Origin: Haemaphysalis longicornis
Lineage: Eukaryota; Arthropoda; Arachnida; Ixodida; Ixodidae
Assembly (NCBI GenBank): GCA_013339765.2
Contig: CM023449.1
Span: 206,485,422-206,549,421, forward strand
DNA: 64,000 nt
Direction: 5' to 3'
Below the pieces are notes generated by a model. That model did not search any database. It was not told where the DNA came from and saw nothing but the letters and a program-made list of their open reading frames with translations. This document shows positions 47,101 through 55,319 of this stretch, in pieces (the stretch's first letter is position 1; the number at the start of each line of letters is the position of its first letter). A program made the position numbers and the translations under genes.

Positions 47101-48772
47101 CGCGTTCATTGCGGCACGAATGTTGTCGGGGCGCAGTTTTCGCTTCTCGGTCGATTGACGACGCGTCGTGCGACCAGTCAGGCGGACCGGTTTTGTTGGC
47201 GGTCTTCGGTCGGTGAGTCAGTCACACTATGGCGACTTTCCATCGGCCGACATGTTTGTGTCGCCATCGGCGTGGTGTGACCACGCGGTCTGGCAATTCG
47301 GCAGTTGGCCGATGTTTTTAACGACTCGTCGGGTCGCGTCGGCGTCGCCGTCGTATCGGTATAGTGTGTCGATACGACCAAGCGACCAAACAAACTGTGG
47401 TACTGGAGTTCACGTTGACGTCGCTCGAGTCGCTAGCGTTGTATGACGTCACAAAACTTTGCTGTGCTGGCAATCCACTGACGTCATGGCTAGTGGCGCT
47501 AGCGATGGGTCCCGATTTCCAGAAGAGCATTTAGGTAATTTTAGAAGCGAATTAAAATATATTAAGCGCTTGCTGTACCCAGCACTTCGTGTTGAGGGTC
47601 GTTGCATGAGAGAAGCTACAGCAGGCTTTTTTACAGACTTAAAATTTGGTGGCACAACACCTTTAAATAATAGATGTCTATTAATCAAATGCTCTTCACC
47701 GTGACGTATGTTTTGCCTTTTCTCCATATACACCTGGAAGCAGTGTTTTCTAGTCAATATAAAAAACACTTATTTTTTAGAAATTCAGTTTTTACAGAAA
47801 AAGGTCAGTACTATTCAGTTTTAAAATGTCGAACCATTTTTCAACGTATGAGGACATTTTCGAACTTGTTGCCAAGGCCAATGACGAGATTTGAGTTTTT
47901 GAAACAATATTTAGGGAGTACACGAATTATGCAGCACTTGTAAAGCGGGCACCGATTGACTTTTGACGCTCACAATTTATTAAAATGCCAGGATTAGCTT
48001 CCGTAGCCCTTCACCTTGCCAAATTGCAAATTTGAAATGTAGATGTTGAAAGAGCTTCTTCAAAGATCAGAGTTGTAAACAAAGAATGTCCCTGAATCAA
48101 TGAAAAAAGTAAATTGAGGGGGTACTCGGGGGTACTCAAGTCCCTAACTTGACTCAAGTCAAGTTATGGGGGGTGTAGGGAAATTGCACTCCGTTCAAGT
48201 GTCAAAGGTGGCCTCAGTTGGTATAATTTTGGGTGAGAGCTTGTCGATATATGCTTTCCTCGAACTTAGATTAAAGTAGACAGGTGCGTATTTTGTCTTT
48301 CTGTCTCGCTGAGGCGGTAACGTGGTGTTTCACTCTTCTTTTTATTGGGGCTCGACCAAACTGCCCAGACGTTTAATTCAAGAAGTGACATGAGTAAATT
48401 TAGAGATTTAAGGGGTGGTGTTCAAAAAAACTAGGGAAGTCTAGGGGGGGTGTAGGGAAATTTTTGCACCGGAAGTGCCTGTCTTGTACCTATCTCAGAA
48501 TACCACTGCAAGCCCAACCCCTTTTCTTGCGTCAACAGGTCAACAAAGTGGACAAGGGCCAGGTCCCTTTCCGGATCCAGCATGTCGGCAGGGCGGTGCG
48601 AGTGGATGAGGGGACTGAGGTGCCCTTTGAAAAGCTGCCCGTGGAAGCGTTGCTGCCTGAGCAGGAACAGCAGCTTCAGGAACTGTTCCCGGAAAAGTTC
48701 AAGCCACGGGAACACCACCACCCTGCCACCGGTGGAACAACACCACCTGCAAAGCCGGCTGCGTCTAGCTAA
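26044..48772 (+). CDS. MRPL9: mitochondrial large-subunit ribosomal protein bL9m, seven-exon gene
   Basis: Seven exons join with consistent phases into 852 nt, 283 residues plus stop (human MRPL9 is about 267). The product is a nuclear-encoded protein of the 39S mitoribosome. Exon 1 encodes a basic, leucine-rich presequence suited to mitochondrial import. Exons 2-3 carry the bacterial L9 signature: VILTQFVEGLGNKWDLVSVR, then YGLRNLIVPGLAMYATPEN. Exon 5 (TIRLLKSTIVRLPMN) matches the human ATVKFLKSCRLEVGM region, and exons 6-7 (VPETPITG; VPFRIQHVG) match the C-terminal part. All introns are GT-AG, from 1.8 to 5.6 kb, and are packed with transposons, but no exon is damaged. Exon 1 is the least certain because the presequence is not conserved. 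The other six exons rest on homology and splice consensus. The gene ends at AATAAA, 48797. Confidence 0.92.
27570..27648. repeat. imperfect hairpin, about 30-bp arms
   Basis: CGCAAAAAATTACACAAAGG and the following ACAAAGGAGGA (27570-27600) are the reverse complement of 27619-27648, with two mismatches and one indel. The loop is 18 nt. It lies in MRPL9 intron 1. Its layout resembles the perfect hairpin at 20.08 kb. Confidence 0.85.
28679..28841 (+). CDS. MRPL9: MRPL9 exon 2
   Basis: The acceptor is a pyrimidine tract followed by CTCACAG. The exon encodes TTVIVKR, WWKTPRVLRPDNFVYEYDEI and NIDVILTQFVE. It ends GAAG|GTAACT in phase 1. The TVIV...WWK and ILTQ-VEG words match the start of mature mammalian MRPL9. 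Confidence 0.93.
29526..30417. mobile_element. pogo/Tc1-mariner-type non-autonomous element
   Basis: TIRs start CCGTATTTACTCGC on the left, and the right end GAGTAAATACGG is its complement. Target TA dinucleotides lie at 29524-29525 and 30418-30419. The CGCGTAATCCTCGCAC / GTGCGAGGATTATGCG words are repeated near the ends. Inside, on the + strand at about 30016-30108, is a fragment KLKAIEYAIKHGNRAAGRHF followed by VTDFNVRYWG. This looks like the helix-turn-helix start of pogo/CENP-B-like transposases. The rest of the transposase is missing. It lies in MRPL9 intron 2. Confidence 0.85.
30465..30650 (+). pseudogene. RTE-like LINE reverse transcriptase, 5' piece
   Basis: The translation contains FRDCEKAFGSIETSAVIQAL and ALRNQGVDEHYGRVLEDIYSG, then TATIIFH and SSKIPI. 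These are RT motifs of the RTE type. The sequence breaks at 30652, where a TIR element is inserted, and resumes at 32595. Confidence 0.85.
30653..32592. mobile_element. 1.94-kb TIR DNA element inserted in the RTE LINE
   Basis: The ends TTGGCGGTGAG...CTCACCGCCAA are flanked by TA on both sides. Similarity between the ends continues for about 100 bp (TGACGTCAGCTTAGGGATT on the left; TGACGTCGGCTTAGGGATT on the right in reverse complement; then GTCGTCTGCT in both). The insertion splits the conserved RT segment between SSKIPI and RKGVRQGD. No transposase was recognised. A LINE 3' fragment is nested inside at 31.44 kb. The superfamily is uncertain; the TA target is compatible with Tc1-mariner. Confidence 0.8.
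31441..31640 (-). mobile_element. LINE 3' UTR fragment
   Basis: On the minus strand it contains GTCCTGGACTGAGGACCCCG, then CCACTAACC and an AAACAAAGTTTTCCCC end. This matches the style of the 3' ends at 4.09 and 49.5 kb. Its 5' limit is not clear. Confidence 0.45.
32595..33488 (+). pseudogene. RTE-like LINE reverse transcriptase, 3' piece and tail
   Basis: Continues the element from 30650: RKGVRQGDTIS, then LRFADDVALLSNSGDELQSM (the FADD active-site box intact), then SLKKKVYDSCVLPVLTYGAE and RTTQRAMEWKMIGV. Near the end, GCCTTTGCCTTGCAGTGAGT and TAGACAGGCTGATGATGATG are the usual RTE 3' end. Stops and frameshifts occur. It lies in MRPL9 intron 2. Confidence 0.88.
33757..33792 (+). repeat. 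(CT)n microsatellite
   Basis: Near-perfect CT repeats of about 36 bp. Confidence 0.85.
34369..34493 (+). CDS. MRPL9: MRPL9 exon 3 (L9 signature)
   Basis: The acceptor CGTGCCAG is followed by GTCTTGGG, which completes the split glycine codon. The exon encodes LGNKWDLVSVRPFYGLRNL and VPGLAMYATPENLALRERMR. The donor is GAG|GTAAGC, phase 0. This is the conserved RNA-binding L9 N-terminal motif. Confidence 0.95.
34903..35437. mobile_element. MITE with CTAGGGTTGCCACC ends
   Basis: The left end CTAGGGTTGCCACCTTCCC and the right end GGGAAAGGTGGCAACCCTAG are inverted copies with one difference. Flanks TAAACG (left) and TAACCG (right) may be a diverged 6-bp target duplication. The interior has no coding potential and contains a long T tract at about 35377-35412. 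It lies in MRPL9 intron 3. Confidence 0.7.
36271..36449. mobile_element. short Tigger/pogo-like MITE
   Basis: The left end CAGTAAAAGGTCGTTAATTC and the right end GAATTAACAAGCTTTACTG form TIRs, flanked by TA (36269-36270 and 36450-36451). Repeated TTAATTCGAA words mark the interior. It is 179 bp long with no coding content, in MRPL9 intron 3. Confidence 0.8.
36876..38271. mobile_element. hAT-like 1.4-kb element with subterminal arrays
   Basis: The ends CAGGGGTGGAA...TTCCACCCCTG are inverted and flanked by TACATA on both sides, a 6-bp duplication. CAGGGGTG-type ends are common in hAT elements, although hAT duplications are usually 8 bp. The left end holds about six TGCGCCAA-type units, and the right end about eight TGCTCCAAA-type units in the same orientation. 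Inside, at 37166, a short ATG frame (MSKSTLNSYLV) stops early and may be a transposase start remnant. It lies in MRPL9 intron 3. Confidence 0.65.
38272..40140. other. rest of MRPL9 intron 3
   Basis: No gene recognised. A GATGATGATGATTG end near 39722 is reminiscent of an RTE tail. The frame at 39799-40005 includes CNICREFF but shows no complete zinc finger and no consistent splice sites. Confidence 0.4.
40141..40188 (+). CDS. MRPL9: MRPL9 exon 4 (48-bp microexon)
   Basis: TTTTTCTGCACAG|GAAAAAG opens 16 codons, EKADLGPTYSSPFSPV, closed by GTG|GTAAGT. It starts and ends in phase 0, so skipping it would keep the frame. It supplies residues expected between RERMRE and TIRLLKS when compared with mammalian MRPL9. 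Confidence 0.8.
41728..41988 (+). repeat. diverged direct repeat of about 70 bp
   Basis: GACGGATATGACGTCAGCGA with the following ATAAAACACTTTCGTG (from about 41732), and GACGGATATGTCGTAAACGA with ATAAAACACTTTGGTG (from about 41919), are related copies about 187 bp apart. They lie directly upstream of MRPL9 exon 5. Confidence 0.6.
42025..42126 (+). CDS. MRPL9: MRPL9 exon 5
   Basis: The acceptor CCATTGCAG is followed by 34 codons starting TIRLLKSTIVRLPMNREQ and ending HLRIALRQA. The donor GCG|GTCAGT is slightly weak but the only one that keeps phase 0 with exon 6. Confidence 0.9.
42617..42860 (+). mobile_element. tRNA-derived SINE (Ruka-like), full length
   Basis: The head CCGCGGTGGCTTAGTGG contains the A box. 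The B box region is GGGCTCAATTC. The conserved body (AAAGATCCCCAGGTGGTC, CGCGCCTCATCACCTGCG) follows, and the tail is (CAAT)n. A 12-bp duplication, TCTTCTCTGTAC at 42605-42616 and TCTTCTCTGCAC at 42861-42872, flanks it with one mismatch. It lies in MRPL9 intron 5. Confidence 0.88.
43255..44012 (+). mobile_element. AATGCGTAGCATTC-ended element with internal tandem units
   Basis: The left end ACTAATGCGTAGCATTCTTA and the right end AAGGAATGCTACGCATTA form TIRs. The interior repeats a unit of about 110-155 bp containing CCAATTATCTCCATTTATG, CTATTATAACGA and AACTTTCGCGAAATCTGCAT at about 43344, 43497 and 43608, with shorter copies at 43854 and 43896. A related truncated copy is at 9.03 kb. There is no coding frame. 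It lies in MRPL9 intron 5. Confidence 0.7.
44384..44485 (+). CDS. MRPL9: MRPL9 exon 6
   Basis: CATCTGCTTGCAG|GGCGTC opens 34 codons (GVTIPEGSIEVPETPITGPD, then KVFLATIY), closed by TAT|GTAAGT in phase 0. It matches the GVVVAPHTLKLPEEPIT region of the human protein. Confidence 0.93.
45246..45546 (+). repeat. local direct duplication, period about 198
   Basis: GAGATCAGAACA and then TTGGCAGTCATTTGGAGATG (with CAGATGATG) recur as GAGATCAGAACA and TTGGCAGTTGTCTGGAGGTG about 198 bp later, with diverged DNA between. It lies in MRPL9 intron 6. Confidence 0.55.
46044..47662. mobile_element. 1.6-kb DNA transposon with TTAA target sites
   Basis: Perfect TIRs beginning AGGTGTTGTGCCACCAAATT lie on both sides, flanked by TTAA (46040-46043 and 47663-47666). 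TTAA targets are typical of piggyBac and Kolobok elements. No transposase was recognised. The interior holds a tRNA-like fragment near 46455-46520 and a GTCG/CGAC-rich block at about 47150-47430. It is non-autonomous and sits in MRPL9 intron 6. Confidence 0.85.
46452..46520 (-). repeat. tRNA-like sequence (Pol III boxes)
   Basis: On the minus strand GGCTCAGT resembles an A box core and GGTTCGATTCGCGGTGGGGG a B box and acceptor end. It does not fold as a complete tRNA. It is probably a SINE remnant inside the TTAA element. Confidence 0.35.
48539..48772 (+). CDS. MRPL9: MRPL9 exon 7 and stop codon
   Basis: CTTGCGTCAACAG|GTCAAC opens 77 codons and a TAA. It encodes VNKVDKGQVPFRIQHVGRAV, then a glutamine- and glutamate-rich stretch (LLPEQEQQLQELFPEK) and a low-complexity H/P/T/A tail (HHHPATGGTTPPAKPAASS). 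Confidence 0.93.
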   Translation, partial: VNKVDKGQVPFRIQHVGRAVRVDEGTEVPFEKLPVEALLPEQEQQLQELFPEKFKPREHHHPATGGTTPPAKPAASS

Positions 48773-48796
48773 CACCTTGCAGCCAACCGAGCATGT

Positions 48797-48802
48797 AATA
48801 AA
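48797..48802 (+). terminator. MRPL9: MRPL9 polyadenylation signal
   Basis: AATAAA lies 25 nt after the TAA stop of exon 7. Confidence 0.8.
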
Positions 48803-48905
48803 TGAGATGTCTAGGAGAGAAATCAATGTGTGTGTTTTCACTGCTCAGAACATTGCTGATGACACAGTGTGCAAACCAATTTCTAGCCCACTTGCTCCTT
48901 TACAG

Positions 48906-49147
48906 TTCATCATCATCATCATCACAATGTCTACGCCCACTGCAGGGCAAAAGCCTCTCCCATGGATTTCCAATTATCCCGGTCCTGTGCCAACTGCGAC
49001 CAACTTATTCTCCGCAAACTTCTTGATCTCATCTGCCATCTAACTTCTGCCGCCCCTGCCGCGCTTGCCTTCTCTAGGGATCCACTCTGTTACCCTTAAT
49101 GACCAACGGTTATCTTGCCTTCGCATTACATGCCCTGACCCCCTCTG
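48906..49147 (-). mobile_element. RTE LINE 3' end fragment
   Basis: Plus-strand CATCATCATCATCATCACAA starts the segment, followed by CTACGCCCACTGCAGGGCAA and GACCAACGGTTATCTTGCCT. On the minus strand this is the same RTE 3' region as at 33.2-33.49 kb. It lies just past the MRPL9 polyadenylation site. Confidence 0.85.
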
Positions 49148-49439
49148 CTCTCTTCCTGTCCTGTAGCTTTGTTGCTTATTGGAAGTGAATACCATTAGCT
49201 GTTAAAGCAAATGACACTTTAATGATGTTTATGTTACAGCAAAGGGTTTGTCAGTTTCTCTTCATAGAACAAATATGTATCACTGGGATAAAATTTTTGC
49301 TACAACAAAAGATTTGTCAGTTGCACGTAAGAGTTAATGTAGCAAAGTTCTCTTCTCAGTGAGCAACATTTCCTAAACCATTTCATCTTAACAAAATTTT
49401 CATGAAACACAGATTAGGATTTCCATTTTATTTGGTACC

Positions 49440-49692
49440 CAAAGGAGGAGGAATGCCCTTTTACTGCATCAAAACTGCACACACTGGGCAGAGTCCTTAG
49501 TCCAGCACCCCAGTTGATCCCGTTGCGTCTTTGCCCAATCCATCAGCCATAGCTGGGACTTCTGAGTCCCCTGCTGTTTGTACTGGGGGGTGAAGGGGAG
49601 TGGGGTAGTGCCATTCGCGAGTTATCCTGTGGAGCCCAACCAGCTAGTTCTCCGGCCATCGTGCAGCCAACGAGGTTCCCACAGACTCTCGA
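49440..49692 (-). mobile_element. older LINE 3' fragment
   Basis: The minus strand carries GGACTAAGGACTCTGCCCAG and a CCTCCTCCTTTGGG end, in the style of the 3' UTRs at 4.1 and 31.5 kb. It adjoins the left target duplication of the younger twin-primed LINE. Confidence 0.5.
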
Positions 49693-49704
49693 CCAAGTGT
49701 TCAA
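49693..49704 (+). repeat. target-site duplication, left copy
   Basis: CCAAGTGTTCAA, identical to 53550-53561, borders the CT-rich 3' tail of the LINE. Confidence 0.9.
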
Positions 49705-52700
49705 GAGAGAGAGAGAGAGGAGAGAGAGAAAAAACAACTTTCGCTGAGCCCATTTCAGGTGACGCTCGCAGGCGTCAGACGGGGTGGAACCCTATTCACG
49801 AGTCCCATATGAGTCCAATAGCTCCTGGCCCCTGGACGCGAGCTCTTGCTGCGTCGACAGGTCGGGGCTGGACATCAAGATCTCCCATCGCTCGGGTAGG
49901 GGGGGAAGGGGAAGGGGGAGGGAAGGTAGAGGATTCTTGAGCTCAGTACACTCCGCCAGTATGTGCGGCAGGGTGCCTTCCGTCTTTTTGCAGAACGGGC
50001 AGATGGGGTCGTGTTCTGCCGGGAACATCTTGTTCAATAAAGCTGGGTGCGCCAGTGACCCCGCTTGTGCGCGGCGCACTATTGTTTGTTGCTTGCGGTC
50101 GAGTTGCTGGTGCGGCACGGGAAGCCTGCACCTGGCGCTCCTGTACAGCGTGGTAATCTCGCGGTAGCTCGTAACTGGGTGCGGTAGCTCCGACTCGTCC
50201 TCGGCCCGGTCTGCTAGTTCGCGGGCGTAGTGGTCGGCGAGGGCGTTGCCTTCCACTGTCGAGTGTGCCGGAACCCACACGAGCTCTACGTCTCGTCCCG
50301 GTGGGCTGCGCTTTGCGAGAATTGCCATGGCCGCGTGGGAGACGATCCCCTTGCGGTAGTTGCCGTAAGCCGTCTTGGAACAGTGACGATCGTATGCACG
50401 TCTCCGTGCTTGAGGGCGAGAGCGATGGCCATCTCTTCTGCTTGGCTGGCATCTGTCGTCCGTTAGCGACGCGCTGGTCACCAGCTTGTCGATGGTCGTG
50501 ACGAAGGCCACTGCTTTTGCTGCTGTGCTGGGGAAGTGAGGCGTCCACGTAGAGGACCCGGGGGGTCTGCTTCCAGCTGTCGGGCGAGTGCCTGTGCCCG
50601 CGCGGCACGCCTCTCGTCGTTCCTGCCGGCCTGCATATTGCGCGGCAGGGGCTTGGTCCTGAGCGCTTCCCTCCACGGCGGGGTAGAGGGTGCTTGGGTA
50701 TCTGTGGTTCGATGGGCCAACCAATCTTCCGAAGGACTGCTCGGACGTGCTCAGTCTGGCTCAGTCGCACTCTCTGGTTGGAACGATGAGCCTCTATGAG
50801 CTCGTCTACCGTATTATGTGCCCCCATGTCCAGCAGCTTCTGCGTAGACGAGTACTGGGGCAGGCCCATAGCCGTCTTGGTGGCTTTCCTTATGATCGTG
50901 TCTAGCGTGTTCCTGTTCGCCTTCGTTAGCTGGAGGTACGGGGCCGAGTAGGTGATGCGAGACACGATGAACGCTCTGACCAGGCGGAAGGCGTCGTCTT
51001 CTTTAAGTCCTCTGTTCCGGTTCGCAACGCGTCGGATCATTCCGGTGACCTGTTCGGAGGCCATCTTGATCTTAGCAATGGCCGCTGTCGCCTTGCCGTC
51101 TCGTTGTAGCAAGAGACCGAGGATGCGCAGCTGCTGCGTGGGCTTGACGTCTACGCCGTCGATGGTAACGACCACATTCGGCTCGGCATCGTTCTTGCGT
51201 CTTCTGGGCTGCACGATGAGGAGCTCCGACTTCTGGGGGTGCGCAGCACAACCCGCAGGTCTTGGCGTATTCGTGGACCGTCGTTGCCGCCCTCTGCAGG
51301 ACCTCCTCCGTCCAGGCTTCGGATCCCGCGCGACTCGTCCACACCGTAAGTCGTCGGCGTAGAACGCGTGGTCCACGCCGTCGATCTGTTTGAGTAGACT
51401 TGGCAGCGGGAGGAGGGCCAGGTTGAATAGCAGCGGCGACAGGACGGAACCTTGTGGGGTGCCGCAGTCTCCCAGTTCTATCGGGTCCGACTTCTCTCCT
51501 CCCAAACTGTATGACCGCCATGCGCTTGCTCAGGAAATCCTTAACGTAGCCGAACGTGCGTTGGCCACATCCCGTCTTCTTGAGGTTACCGAGAACGCTC
51601 GCGTGGGACACGTTGTCAAATGCCCCTTTAAGTCGAGGGCCAGTATCCCCGCGGCGAGCTCCGAGTGGCTTTCTTCATCACGAGCTCCTGCAGTTGCACC
51701 AGGACGTCATGCGTGCCGAGGTGCTGCCGGAAGCCGTACATCGTTTCGGGCATTTGGTTGGTCTCTTCTAGGTAGTTTTTGGGGTCTACGGAGCACCATG
51801 CGCTCCATTACCTTCCCTACGCACGACGTGAGGGGATGGGTCGCATGTTCTCGATTGTGAGGGCTTTGCCCGGCTTGGGGATGAACCGCACTTGCGCCTC
51901 TTTCCATTCCATGGGCAGCAGGGAGGTCTCCCAGGTCCTGTTGATGTGGCCCAGGAGCCTCTTGGCCGCCCCGTCGCTCATATTGCCGAGCAACGTGTAA
52001 GTGATCGTGTCTCCGCCAGGAGCACTGCGTCTGTTGCTATCATCGATGGCATTCCAGAGTTTCGCCAGCGTGAACGGCTCGTCGAGTTTGTCGTTCGCTG
52101 GGCCGTCGTACGTCTCGGGGATCTGGAACTTACCCCTGTCGGTCTTGAGGTAACGCGCCGTCAGGTCTGCGACGAGCTTGCGGCCGTCTCCGTCTAGGTA
52201 TTCAGAACCTTAGTGAGGTTGCGATGCGTTGCCGTCTTGCTGCCCAGCGGGTCGATCAGGTGCCTCAGGAGGCCCCCGGTCTTGCGCGTAGACAGCTTGC
52301 CCTGCAGTCCGTCGAAAATACTCAACCAGTTCTCTCTGCTAAGCTTGATGGCGTACTCTGCAATCTCTCTGTTGAGGACTGCAATACGCCGAGCTAGCTT
52401 CTTGTTTCTCCGCTGGCGCTTCCACCGCCTCGTGAGCGAGTGTCGAGCCTCCCACATGTGGGCCAGCCTCGCGTCGACAAAGGGCGTCTGCACCGTCGTT
52501 GTGACCTCTTGTGTAAATTTGGCGAGTGCCATCTTCTGATCGTGCGCCCATTCCGCGTACGTCTGCTTATCTTCTTTGTGCTCCCCTTCATTTCCTCGTC
52601 GAGGGGTTCCTCGTATGTGTACTTGCGGAGCTTGTCCCAGTCCGTGATTCGGGCTCTGCCGAGCGTAGCCCGAAACCGTGGTCCTTTGATTTTATGCCGA

Positions 52701-53549
52701 TTATGGTGTGGTCGGATCCGAGGTCCGTGCCTTCGTCCCGCCACGTCGCGTTCAGGTTACCCTTCAGCCACGTGAGATCGGGCGTCGTGTCACGGTTGAC
52801 GCTGTTCCCTCTTCTCGTGGACACCCCGACTCGTTCAGTAACTCGAATTCTGCCATTTTTCCCTGGTTCTGACCAGAGCTTTCCCTCGTTTGGATTCGTA
52901 TTTGTATCCCCATAGCGTGTGGGGAGCGAGTGGAGGCGCTGTCGGTCCGGCACGAACGCCTGGCGGCCAAGGTCTCCACTCTCTCCCAACCGACCACGAG
53001 CAAAACAGCCGCGCTCCCACAGGAGCGGGCCAATCGAGTCAAGGAATCCATCGCGAAGGGGCGAGGACACGTGCAATCGGCAACGACGATGGCTCAGAAT
53101 CTGAACAAGAATAAAAACAGGGCTCCTCGAGTACAGGAGAGCACACTCATTTACCAATGGAACTGCAGGGGGTATCAAGCAAAAAGACGCCGAACTGTTC
53201 GCACACATCGAAGGGCTCGATCAGAAGCCGGACGTGGTGGCGCTGCAGGGACGCACGGACGACCCCGACTGCCAGGATACGTTACATACACGGACCGACG
53301 GAGAAAGGGCACGGCGATCCCGGTACGCAACAACATCGCGGCCACGCAGCACGTAACGCCACAGCACGGCTGCGAGCACACGCTGATCGAAATTCACACA
53401 AGGACAATTGGCAACGGGAAGAATCTATTCGTCATGAGCGCGTACTGCAGACCGTCGCAGCGCCAGTACGACTTTGACAAAACGGTGGGGCAGGCGAAGA
53501 GGTTGGCGGGGAACAGGCCGCTCCTGATCCTTGGCGACTTCAACGCTCC
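49705..53549 (-). mobile_element. RNase H-bearing (I-like) LINE with inverted 5' segment (twin priming)
   Basis: The minus-strand order from 52930 down is the C-terminal endonuclease half (PHTLWGYKYESKRG, TTPDLTWLKG, DEGTDLGSDHTIIGIK), the RT N-terminus, then RT with GTPQGSVLSPLLFNLALLPL and FYADD (about 51505-51345). RNase H remnants follow (LVWVPAHSTVEGNALADHYA), then a CCHC knuckle (CPFCKKTEGTLPHILAEC), and a 3' tail of T6 and CT repeats. The matching N-terminal endonuclease half lies inverted on the + strand at 52931-53549. Identical 12-bp duplications flank the whole. Several frameshifts (about 50330, 50700 and 51300) inactivate ORF2. The total is 3.85 kb, 5' truncated within ORF1. Confidence 0.92.
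52931..53549 (+). pseudogene. inverted ORF1 end plus N-terminal endonuclease of the LINE
   Basis: The + strand frame reads MEALSVRHERLAAKVSTLSQ (ORF1-like), then ESTLIYQWNCRGYQ (start of the endonuclease). It continues PGYVTYTDRRRKGTAIPVRN, LFVMSAYCRPS and LLILGDFNAP. The domain stops there. The next residues, PHTLWGYKYE, are found at the other end of this segment on the minus strand. Both junction sides share CGCTCCCCA. Confidence 0.9.
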
Positions 53550-53561
53550 CCAAGTGTTCAA
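53550..53561 (+). repeat. target-site duplication, right copy
   Basis: CCAAGTGTTCAA, identical to 49693-49704, directly after GACTTCAACGCTCC of the inverted segment. Confidence 0.9.
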
Positions 53562-54110
53562 ACAATGGTGACCTTTCACTTAAGTGGCCATTGTAGGGGG
53601 AGTTTCAATGCAAAAGTGTAAAAGTATTTTGAATATGAGCAATCTACACAACCCTGGAGAATTCAGATTCCTAGTGCTTCGGCCATTTCTCCCACTTGCA
53701 ACGTGGTCGTACATTGGAGGGCAAGGCTCGCTAGGATGTTTCTCGCTCACAAAGTTGTAATGTTGTCACTTTTGTTTTCCTGCGAAACAACTCCCAATGC
53801 CCGAGCACTACTACCAATGCCGTCACCCCTACATTTTTTCTATGCAGTTAGGTCACATGCTCGATGATGGTTGCACTGATCATGAAGGCTGGCTCATCTT
53901 TTGACAGCTGTGGCATGATGCCACAAGCTTAAACGGACAGAGAGCTGATTTTTGTGGTTGTATACACGCTCTGCCCCAAATGAAAGGGCATCACTTGAAC
54001 TGAAACGGTTTCCCAGATTGGTCCGTAATTTTGTGGAATTTTCAGATCCACCAGCCATAGAGATAATATCAGCCTTGCGTATCCTGTCAAAACCAATGCT
54101 GGCAACCATG
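53562..54110. other. spacer, no gene recognised
   Basis: Moderately AT-rich. No domain-bearing frame on either strand. Confidence 0.4.
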
Positions 54111-54115
54111 ACACA

Positions 54116-54550
54116 CGGAGAGAGAGAGAGAGAGAGAATCCACTTTATTTGGAATTCTGGTTTTAGGGTGGGGGAGTGGCGGTGGCCCAGAGGGCCGCCG
54201 CGACGTCGAGGGCCCGACCGGTGACCAGTTCTTGGCGGTCGCGGTACGAGCACCCCAGAGCCTGTTCCCAGAGGGTGGGGGAGGGTGGAGAGGGGAATGG
54301 GTCGCGCGGACATTCACAGAGTGAGTGATCAAGCGTGTCCGGTGCGTCACACAAGGGACAGTTGGGAAAGGAGAAAGAAGCATTTGAGGAGGGGAATTGC
54401 TGAGCTGGGAGAGCGCGAGTGGGCGGCGCGTTAATGTCACTGTCTGACGAAGAGGAAATGCAGCTTGCGGAGCAGCACAACAGACGGTGCCTCGAGCGCG
54501 TTGCCATAGTTCACATGTTCTTCTGCGAACGCGGCGCAGAAAATTCATAA
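54116..54550 (-). mobile_element. LINE 3' terminal fragment with CCHC knuckle
   Basis: The minus strand has FPNCPLCDAPDTLDHSLCEC (CxxC...HxxxxC), then LWEQALGCSYRDRQELVTGR and ALDVAAALWATATPPP before a stop. The end reads CCAAATAAAGTGGATTC and a CT-repeat tail (54116-54150). Confidence 0.85.
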
Positions 54551-54929
54551 TATCATCGAATATATTGTAACAATTTCCAGATTTTTTCTGCAAAATAATA
54601 CAACAGAAGTGCTGGACCTTATAGCAGCAGAAAGTAATAAATACTGCCTAGTTACATCAGTCCGATGCTACTTTTTCGTGTTTCGGTTCTATTAATGCGC
54701 TCCAAACGTGAGTGGCGCTGGGGAAACAAAATGCTTCCCTTCCCTCACTTTTTTCTCCGCTCGTTCACGGAGCGTTTTTCCTCATTCCCGTCAACCCCGT
54801 CTTGCTGTGCATGCGCGAGAACGGTTTCCCTGCGCGACGGCTTCACCGCCGCCTCCACGGCTCCTATGGCGACGCGATGGCCGTTGGAGAGACGGAGGTG
54901 GGCGCCATGGTTTAGTTTTCGTTTTTGAA

Positions 54930-55052
54930 ACAATGTCTGTGCCGCAGCAGAAAGGACGGCACGTGACAAGTGCCGCGATGTGGTGCCCCAACACCGGTGC
55001 TGACTATATACACTAGGAAGTTTTTTTGCTTCCCGAAGGACGTCAGGTAACA
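54930..55052 (+). pseudogene. possible THAP exon remnant
   Basis: CPNTGADYIH and, after a stop, KFFCFPKDVR followed by a GT donor (55045) resemble the start of a THAP zinc finger. The C2CH pattern is incomplete, so this is tentative and rests partly on two clearer THAP pieces within 2 kb. Confidence 0.25.
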
Positions 55053-55319
55053 AACACTTCTTGTACCCGTGAGCAATACAGCTGATAAGCCTAACTGGAA
55101 AACTAAACGTCACGCGAAAAGTTTTTTTTTACAATGCCGGCGGAACTATAGCTCTTAGCTCGCGTTATTTCGAAGTTTACGCAAGCGTTGATGAATTAAA
55201 GGGTTAGTTTTGTTCAAGTACGCTGTTGTCAACGTACGCTCATTTGTGTTTTACATCGAGGTATATCATGTATCGCCGTATCGCGATACATCGTAAGGTA
55301 GTGCATCGCGTTCATGGGA

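Noticed and set aside
52588..53208. 206-codon minus frame as a separate gene
   Set aside because: Its right part is antisense to the inverted 5' segment and its left part is the LINE endonuclease. It crosses the twin-priming junction.
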